Assembly (NCBI GenBank): GCA_018814245.1
Contig: JAHIZN010000324.1
Coordinates: forward strand, 1-9,490
Direction: 5' to 3'
Source of the DNA: a bacterium
Lineage (GTDB): Bacteria; UBA9089; CG2-30-40-21
DNA: 9,490 nt
Shown: piece by piece, positions 5,677 to 9,490 of the stretch
Numbering within the stretch: position 1 is the first letter of the stretch
How the letters are laid out: each line of letters starts with the position of its first letter
The notes under the pieces: generated by a model
The model's input: the letters and a program-made list of their open reading frames with translations, nothing else
What the model was told of the DNA's origin: nothing
The model's database searches: none
Translations under genes and position numbers: made by a program

Positions 5677-5758
5677 TGATAATCAAGGGACAAGAGGCAG
5701 AATACAGGATAAAGAGCAGAGGGGAAATCTCACGCGGAGACGCGGAGAACGCGGAGGG

Positions 5759-6700
5759 GTGAAGGAATGCAGGGCAGGTATTTTGTGTTTATTGGCTCTT
5801 CTTTTTCTGCCAACAATTGACTGTTCCGGACAAAAGCCGGATAGCGGTCAGCCAGGTTATTTCCTTAATCTGGCTGCTGATGCCCGGATCCTTGGCATGG
5901 GTGGGGCAGGTGTGGCTTGCCCGGATAGCGGGATATTTTGCAATCCAGCTGGGATAGCTGCATCTGAGAGGAAAAACATTCAGCTGACGACCATTGCCCT
6001 ACCATTTCCTGACACAAGCTACAATTTTCTGAGTTATACTCAAGCAGTAGGGAGAAATTGGGGGATTGGATTGGGTGTGCCGACTCTCAGGGTTACAGGT
6101 GCAGAGAAGAGAATGGGTATGTATGAAAGCAATGGCACATTTGATGATCAACACATGGCTCTTGGGCTGGGTGCGGCTCGAATGCTTTCCCCAACGCTTT
6201 CTTGCGGGCTTATACTCAAGAAAATGCAGCAACGATTTTGTGACACAACATCATCATCTGGCAATATTGACTTAGGGCTGCTTTACCAACACAAGCCTCT
6301 CCACTTTTTTAGGGGTGGCAGGAGTGATTTCAGTCTGGGTATCTGCCTTCAAAACCTCCTTGGCTCAACAGTCAAACAGGCAGAAAGACAGGATGAAATG
6401 CCGCGAATTGTAAAGGCTGGATCCAGTTATCGCCTTGCTGACAACAAGGTGCTGCTGGCCATGGAGATAAAAAAAACAAGCGGACAGGCACTCAGGCTGT
6501 ATATGGGTGGACAATATTCCCCCATGGATTTTTTAAGCCTTTGTGCTGGGTATGATGATCAAGGGTGTTTTACGGCAGGGGTTGGGTTGCATTTGCAGGA
6601 TCTTACACTTGATTATGGACTGCAAAATCATAGCTATAAACTGAGCCATAGGGTTTCGGTTGGGATGAGGTTTGGAGGCAAGGGAGACCGTTATCCGTGA
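5759..6700 (+). CDS. PorV/PorQ-like outer-membrane beta-barrel protein
   Basis: 313 aa from a GTG at 5759. The protein-like part begins with a hydrophobic export segment (AGILCLLALLFLPTI), followed by the family hallmark FLNLAADARILGMGGAG, then CPDSGIFCNPAGIA (the DD-x-NPAG region of PorV/PorQ relatives), and alternating beta strands to the end (LTLDYGLQNHSYKL, HRVSVGMRFGG). In type IX secretion PorV carries cargo on the outer membrane, and the neighbouring protease carries a Por-type tail. The start is uncertain: GGAGG at 5753-5757, supplied by the repeat, is only about one base from the GTG. An in-frame ATG at 5627 has better spacing from GAGGGG but adds 44 repeat-encoded residues. The frame is open back to 5441. 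The last 50 bp of the gene are duplicated downstream. Confidence 0.8.
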   Translation: MKECRAGILCLLALLFLPTIDCSGQKPDSGQPGYFLNLAADARILGMGGAGVACPDSGIFCNPAGIAASERKNIQLTTIALPFPDTSYNFLSYTQAVGRNWGIGLGVPTLRVTGAEKRMGMYESNGTFDDQHMALGLGAARMLSPTLSCGLILKKMQQRFCDTTSSSGNIDLGLLYQHKPLHFFRGGRSDFSLGICLQNLLGSTVKQAERQDEMPRIVKAGSSYRLADNKVLLAMEIKKTSGQALRLYMGGQYSPMDFLSLCAGYDDQGCFTAGVGLHLQDLTLDYGLQNHSYKLSHRVSVGMRFGGKGDRYP

Positions 6701-6868
6701 GCGTTGACATGCAGAGGGCAGACACACAGGTCTGCCCCTACACAAGGGTTTCGGTTGGGATGAGGTTTGGAGGGAAAGAAGACCGTTATCCGTGAGCGTT
6801 GACATGCAGAGGGCAGACACACAGGTCTGCCCCTACACAAGGGTTTCGGTTGGGATAAGGTTTGGGGC
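6651..6868 (+). repeat. 95-bp tandem repeat of PorV-like gene 3' end plus hairpin
   Basis: Unit 1 is 6651-6745, unit 2 is 6746-6840, and a partial third begins at 6841. Each full unit contains the last coding strand of the PorV-like gene (starting GGGTTTCGGTTGGG), its TGA, the word GCGTTGACATGCAGA, and one hairpin GGGCAGAC/GTCTGCCC (6716-6741, 6811-6836) in minus orientation. The partial third copy reads VSVGIRFGAG onward to a TAA at 6895-6897 in its own frame, so it may be the original 3' end of the gene. Units 1 and 2 differ at only a few bases near 6690 and 6778, so the duplication is recent. Confidence 0.95.
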
Positions 6869-6908
6869 AGGTGTCAGGGATGCTGCCTCCTTTTAAGCCT
6901 GTGAACCA

Positions 6909-6924
6909 CAAGCAAGGATGCTTG
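6909..6924. repeat. Short hairpin CAAGCA-AGGA-TGCTTG
   Basis: A perfect 6-bp inverted repeat with a 4-nt loop, within the purine/pyrimidine word ACCACAAGCAAGGATGCTTG. It looks like another small dispersed repeat type, of the same style as the hairpins at 9265-9281 and 9326-9342. There is no T-run after it. Confidence 0.7.
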
Positions 6925-6955
6925 TACCACCAATTAAAAGGAGGATGCGATAAAA

Positions 6956-7195
6956 ATGATGAATAATTTCAAGAAAAACCCACGGATTTGTATAGAGTGC
7001 AAAGCCCAAACGCAATGAAAACCAATATCACTTACCTATTCTCAAGAAGGAGTAGAAGTGAAAATATCTGGAATTATTGCCATGGCATGTCCTACCTGCG
7101 GAGAAGAATATATTCCTGGTCAACAAGCAGTAGTTTTATCAAAGGCAGTGGATGAAATTTTACAGATTGGATTAATGACAAAGATTGCTGCTTAG
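6956..7195 (+). pseudogene. YgiT-type (MqsA N-domain-like) zinc-finger protein, internal TGA
   Basis: An 80-codon frame from ATG 6956 to TAG 7193, interrupted by TGA at 7016-7018 (codon 21). The preceding AAAAGGAGG (6936-6944) is a strong ribosome-binding site, 11 nt away. It has a CIEC pair (codons 12 and 15), then after the TGA reads KPISLTYSQEGVEVKISGI, then ACPTCGEEY (CxxC at codons 45 and 48), and a helical tail. This is the two-CxxC zinc-binding layout of YgiT-type proteins, which are often antitoxins or their relatives. The TGA replaces a residue between the CxxC pairs, so selenocysteine at a ligand is unlikely, and TGA is used as a normal stop nearby. A second site, AAGGAG (7047-7052) then GTG (7058), could restart translation of the C-terminal 45 residues. 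No toxin partner is seen alongside. Confidence 0.72.
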
Positions 7196-7287
7196 AACAC
7201 ATCAATCAATGGCCAAAATCTTATCTTGTATTTCCCTCATTTTTAATTCATAATTCATAATTTTTAATTTTATCACGGAGTATTACC
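7196..7287. other. AT-rich spacer with AATTCATAATTCATAATT repeat
   Basis: Between the zinc-finger remnant and recN lies an AT-rich stretch with two tandem copies of AATTCATA and flanking TTTTTAATT words (7241-7270). The same motif appears to begin again at the right edge of the window (AACAATTCA, 9482-9490). I see no clear promoter and no LexA-type operator for recN here. Confidence 0.6.
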
Positions 7288-9180
7288 ATGCTAACCCAGC
7301 TTTACATCGAAAATTTTATCCTTGTTGAACAACTAACCATTGATTTTAAGTCAGGCTTGAACATATTTACAGGTGAGACCGGGGCAGGCAAGACCATTAT
7401 TATCTCTGCCCTAAATGCTGTCCTCGGGGAACGGGTGACGGTTGATCTTATTCGTACTGGCGAAGAAAAGGCAATAATTACCGGGTTGTTTACGGTTGAT
7501 AATTCGTCGATACGAGAGATGCTGAAAGAGGCTGGCATCACATTTGAAGGGGATGAGCTTCTTTTGCAGCGAGAGATACAGCAAAATGGCAAACATATTT
7601 GCCGTATCAACGGAAGACCAGTTACCTTGAGTATGCTTTCTGATGTTGGCAGAAGCCTGATTGACATCCATGGACAGCACCAGCATCAATCCCTTCTCTC
7701 TCCACAGGTTCAGCTTCATCTGCTTGACAGGTTCGGGGGACTGCTTGAGCTTAGATTACAGGTAAGCGATATTTACCAACAATTCATGGAGCTTACCAGA
7801 AAACTGAACAGGCTTTCCATCAATGAAACAGAAAAAGCCAAACAAATATCCCTGTTATCCTTTGAAATAGATGAGATTGACAGGGCTGCCCTGCGACTGG
7901 ATGAAGACAAGTCTGTTGCGGAAGAGATACACCTGCTTCATCATGCTCAAAGGCTGCATACATTGGCTGTACAGGCATATGAGACGCTTTATGAGTCAGA
8001 TGGGGCAATATATTCTAAGCTGTATCAGGTGCTGAAAAATATCAGTGAGATTACTGAGATTGATGCCTCTATGAAGAGCGATACAGTCGAGGCTGAGGGG
8101 TGCTATTATCAAATTGAGGCTTTATCGCTCAAGCTAAAGGGGTATGCAGACAGGATTTGCTTTGATCCTGCAAGGCTTGAGGAATGCGAAACAAGATTGG
8201 ATGTGATGAATAATCTCAAACGCAAGTATGGTCAGGGCAGGAGCATTGAAGATATTTTTGCCTACCGTGATACAGCAGAGAAGCGATTGAAGGCAATTAC
8301 CCATCAAGAAGAGGAAATGGCAAGGATAACGACTGAGAGGCAAGGGATAGCTGCCAACTTAAGCCAAATAGCATCAACGCTTTCCCAAAAGAGGCATGAA
8401 GCATCTAAAAGGCTCATGCAGGAAATTGAGGGTGAACTGAGAGAGTTAGCCATGAAGCATTGCCAATTTCTTGTGGATTTGAGGATGACGGAGGAGGTGG
8501 GAGAGGGAAGAATACAGAATACAGGAGTCAGGAGTCAGGAGTCAGAAGGCAAAAGGAACAGAGGAACGGAGAGGGAAGAATACAGAATACAGGAGTCAGG
8601 AGTCACGGAAGGATGCGGTGAATATTTGCTGCCGACCACTTCAGTAGCTGCGAAATGCACCACCACCTTTGAGGGCAAAGCCATGAAAATATTCCCCTAT
8701 GGCTTTGATGAGGCATGTTTCCTCATCTGTCCAAACCTTGGCGAGACACCAAGACCACTGGCTGACATTGCCTCTGGTGGAGAGCTTTCCAGAATAATGC
8801 TGGCCATAAAGGGCATTCTGGCAAGGGTAGATGAGATACCAACCCTTGTTTTTGACGAGATAGATACAGGTGTCGGCGGCAAGACAGCACAGATGGTAGC
8901 AGAAAAGCTGAAAGGTATAAGTCAAAGCCATCAGGTTATTTGCATCACCCATCTACCAATAATTGCCTCATTTGCCGACCACCATCTTTATGTGGAAAAA
9001 AAGGTGTCAGGGGACAGAACAACCACGCATGTGAAGGTACTTGATAAAACCGAAAGGGTACATGAAATAGCCACCATGCTTGGCGGAGGGAGCCCCTCTG
9101 GCGGAGGTAGCACCTCTGGCAATGTTTCTGAGGCATCCTTAAGGCATGCACAGGAATTAATGATATGTGCCAACAAGTAG
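7288..9180 (+). CDS. recN: DNA repair protein RecN with in-frame repeat insertion
   Basis: 630 aa, about 70 longer than typical RecN. RecN is an SMC-like cytosolic ATPase that acts in double-strand break repair. The ATG at 7288 has ACGGAG (7275-7280) 7 nt upstream. Walker A is GETGAGKT (29-36); the strand-and-loop region IDIHGQHQHQSLLS follows near 129-142; a long coiled-coil-like centre covers about 150-390; the ABC signature is ASGGELSR (S496); Walker B is LVFDEID (D523, E524), followed by TGVGG; and the switch His is in CITHLP (H555). All ATPase motifs are intact. Between about residues 405 and 445 the protein contains low-complexity Arg/Glu/Gln/Ser sequence encoded by the AATACAG/GGAGTCAG repeat. 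The insertion lies just before the conserved NLGETPRPLADIASGGE segment, in what is normally a variable loop, so activity may survive. There is a further Gly/Ser-rich stretch near the C-terminus (GGGSPSGGGSTSG). Confidence 0.93.
   Translation: MLTQLYIENFILVEQLTIDFKSGLNIFTGETGAGKTIIISALNAVLGERVTVDLIRTGEEKAIITGLFTVDNSSIREMLKEAGITFEGDELLLQREIQQNGKHICRINGRPVTLSMLSDVGRSLIDIHGQHQHQSLLSPQVQLHLLDRFGGLLELRLQVSDIYQQFMELTRKLNRLSINETEKAKQISLLSFEIDEIDRAALRLDEDKSVAEEIHLLHHAQRLHTLAVQAYETLYESDGAIYSKLYQVLKNISEITEIDASMKSDTVEAEGCYYQIEALSLKLKGYADRICFDPARLEECETRLDVMNNLKRKYGQGRSIEDIFAYRDTAEKRLKAITHQEEEMARITTERQGIAANLSQIASTLSQKRHEASKRLMQEIEGELRELAMKHCQFLVDLRMTEEVGEGRIQNTGVRSQESEGKRNRGTEREEYRIQESGVTEGCGEYLLPTTSVAAKCTTTFEGKAMKIFPYGFDEACFLICPNLGETPRPLADIASGGELSRIMLAIKGILARVDEIPTLVFDEIDTGVGGKTAQMVAEKLKGISQSHQVICITHLPIIASFADHHLYVEKKVSGDRTTTHVKVLDKTERVHEIATMLGGGSPSGGGSTSGNVSEASLRHAQELMICANK
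8500..8605 (+). repeat. AATACAG/GGAGTCAG repeat inside recN, 38-bp direct duplication
   Basis: Copy A (8500-8537) and copy B (8568-8605) are identical over 38 bp, starting GGAGAGGGAAG and running through AATACAGAATACAGGAGTC. They are separated by 30 bp containing another GGAGTCAG and an AGAGGAAC word. The same words occur at 5444-5490 and, inverted, at 800-866. The offset of 68 bp is not a multiple of three, so the two copies are read in different frames (GRIQNTGVRSQ and EEYRIQESGV); no stop arises in either. Confidence 0.95.
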
Positions 9181-9264
9181 TATCGTGTCAACTTTAACTT
9201 GTCGGATAATCATTTGTAGGGACATCCCTGCCAGAAAGGCTCCCTCCTTGTGGGTATTCGTTAA

Positions 9265-9281
9265 GCAGGGACAAGCCCTGC
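9265..9281. repeat. Hairpin GCAGGG/CCCTGC downstream of recN
   Basis: A perfect 6-bp GC-rich stem with a 5-nt loop (ACAAG), 85 nt after the recN stop. Like the hairpin at 9326-9342 it has the sense of a dispersed palindromic element rather than a terminator, because the sequence after it is mixed. Confidence 0.75.
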
Positions 9282-9325
9282 AGCTACATTGTGATCGATT
9301 GTTGTGTGTGGGAATCTTTGTAGCT

Positions 9326-9342
9326 GCGACCCTTGTGGTCGC
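9326..9342. repeat. Hairpin GCGACC/GGTCGC
   Basis: A perfect 6-bp stem with loop CTTGT. It is preceded by TGTAGCT, which resembles the sequence that follows the hairpin at 9265-9281 (CAGCTACA) in inverted form, so the two hairpins may be the ends of one larger palindromic repeat (9265-9342). Confidence 0.7.
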
Positions 9343-9490
9343 TTATTGGTGGGGCAGAAACAGGGGAGGCAGCACCTCTGTCACCCCCTGTATTCGCCTT
9401 ATCCTTACCCACATCTTTTTGAGGACGAAATTCTGGTGGGAAATACTGCAAAACAACAGAAGCATATACCACAAAATGATTAACAATTCA

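Larger units (their letters stand above)
5441..5758 (+). repeat. Repeat block between protease and PorV-like gene
   Basis: About 320 bp of stacked repeats: AATACAG/AATTCAGGAGTCAG words (5444-5490), a GGTT-CCA-AACC hairpin unit (5492-5541), degenerate GGGCAGAC hairpins (5554-5575 and 5581 onward), a CCCCTC/GAGGGG hairpin (5605-5620), and a 109-bp unit (5651-5759) shared with 2105-2225. One plus-strand frame is open through the whole block and joins the PorV-like gene, although most of its residues are clearly repeat-encoded. The 9-mer GGGGTGAAG plus a nearby ATGCAG occurs on both sides (5425-5446 and 5756-5772), which may be a short flanking duplication. Confidence 0.85.
9181..9490. other. Non-coding tail with several small hairpins
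   Basis: No convincing gene. Perfect hairpins are GCAGGG-ACAAG-CCCTGC (9265-9281), GCGACC-CTTGT-GGTCGC (9326-9342), and ACAGGGG/CCCCTGT arms (9360-9366 and 9385-9391). A minus-strand frame of 62 codons from GTG at 9472 to 9284 reads through these repeats and shows no family; I do not call it. The first part (9215-9240, GTAGGGACATCCCTGCC) is another GTAGGG-type word. One of these hairpins may end the recN transcript, but none is followed by a T-run. The window edge begins an AT-rich repeat like that at 7241. Confidence 0.6.

Noticed and set aside
7016..7018. TGA as selenocysteine or as a recoded Trp/Gly codon
   Set aside because: It is not at a zinc-ligand position and other genes here end normally with TGA, so a nonsense mutation is simpler; not formally excluded.
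7196..7287. LexA/SOS operator before recN
   Set aside because: I found neither a CTGT-N8-ACAG nor a GAAC-N4-GTTC type palindrome in this spacer.
9284..9487. Minus-strand frame containing VVLQYFPPEF, reminiscent of a glycosyltransferase N-terminus
   Set aside because: The resemblance is a few residues only; the rest reads through hairpin repeats and stops, and no ribosome-binding site is convincing.

Overview
The window is bacterial, with moderate-to-low GC. It suggests an uncultivated Gram-negative-type lineage: there is an outer-membrane PorV/PorQ-like protein beside a secreted M6 protease with a type IX-like C-terminal tail, and intergenic DNA crowded with short hairpin repeats. Similar repeat-rich genomes are known among candidate phyla such as Desantisbacteria, but that assignment is only an impression. 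TGA acts as a normal stop (hicB, the PorV-like gene).

Layout. 1-314 is non-coding and ends in a hairpin repeat. 315-761 (-) is a deoxycytidylate-deaminase-like gene. A 7-bp tandem array (811-866) and two back-to-back candidate promoters (871-899 on -, 911-939 on +) separate it from a + strand run: two tiny membrane proteins (971-1156, 1158-1271), hicB (1289-1513), a frameshifted hicA (1510-1697), an MNT-type nucleotidyltransferase (1721-2233) and HepT (2397-2879). The last two were once overlapping genes and are now separated by a repeat insert flanked by a 39-bp direct duplication. Next come a secreted M6 metalloprotease (2890-5436), a 320-bp block of repeats, and a PorV/PorQ-like protein (5759-6700) whose 3' end is copied in a 95-bp tandem repeat. 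A YgiT-type zinc-finger gene with an internal TGA (6956-7195) and recN (7288-9180) follow; recN carries an in-frame repeat insertion. 9181-9490 is non-coding and rich in hairpins.

Function. The protease and PorV-like protein plausibly form a secretion pair (cargo and outer-membrane carrier). The hicBA, MNT/HepT and YgiT genes are toxin-antitoxin-type genes, and each shows a lesion: hicA is frameshifted before its catalytic His, MNT has a repeat-encoded tail, HepT has Ser in place of the HEPN His, and the YgiT gene has an in-frame TGA.

The most unusual theme is the dispersed repeat family. It sits at gene 3' ends, is flanked by duplicated pieces of host coding sequence, and enters reading frames as an MNT tail, a possible PorV N-terminal extension and a RecN internal loop. 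I see no complete new defence or biosynthetic system; the repeat behaviour is the best candidate for something undescribed.
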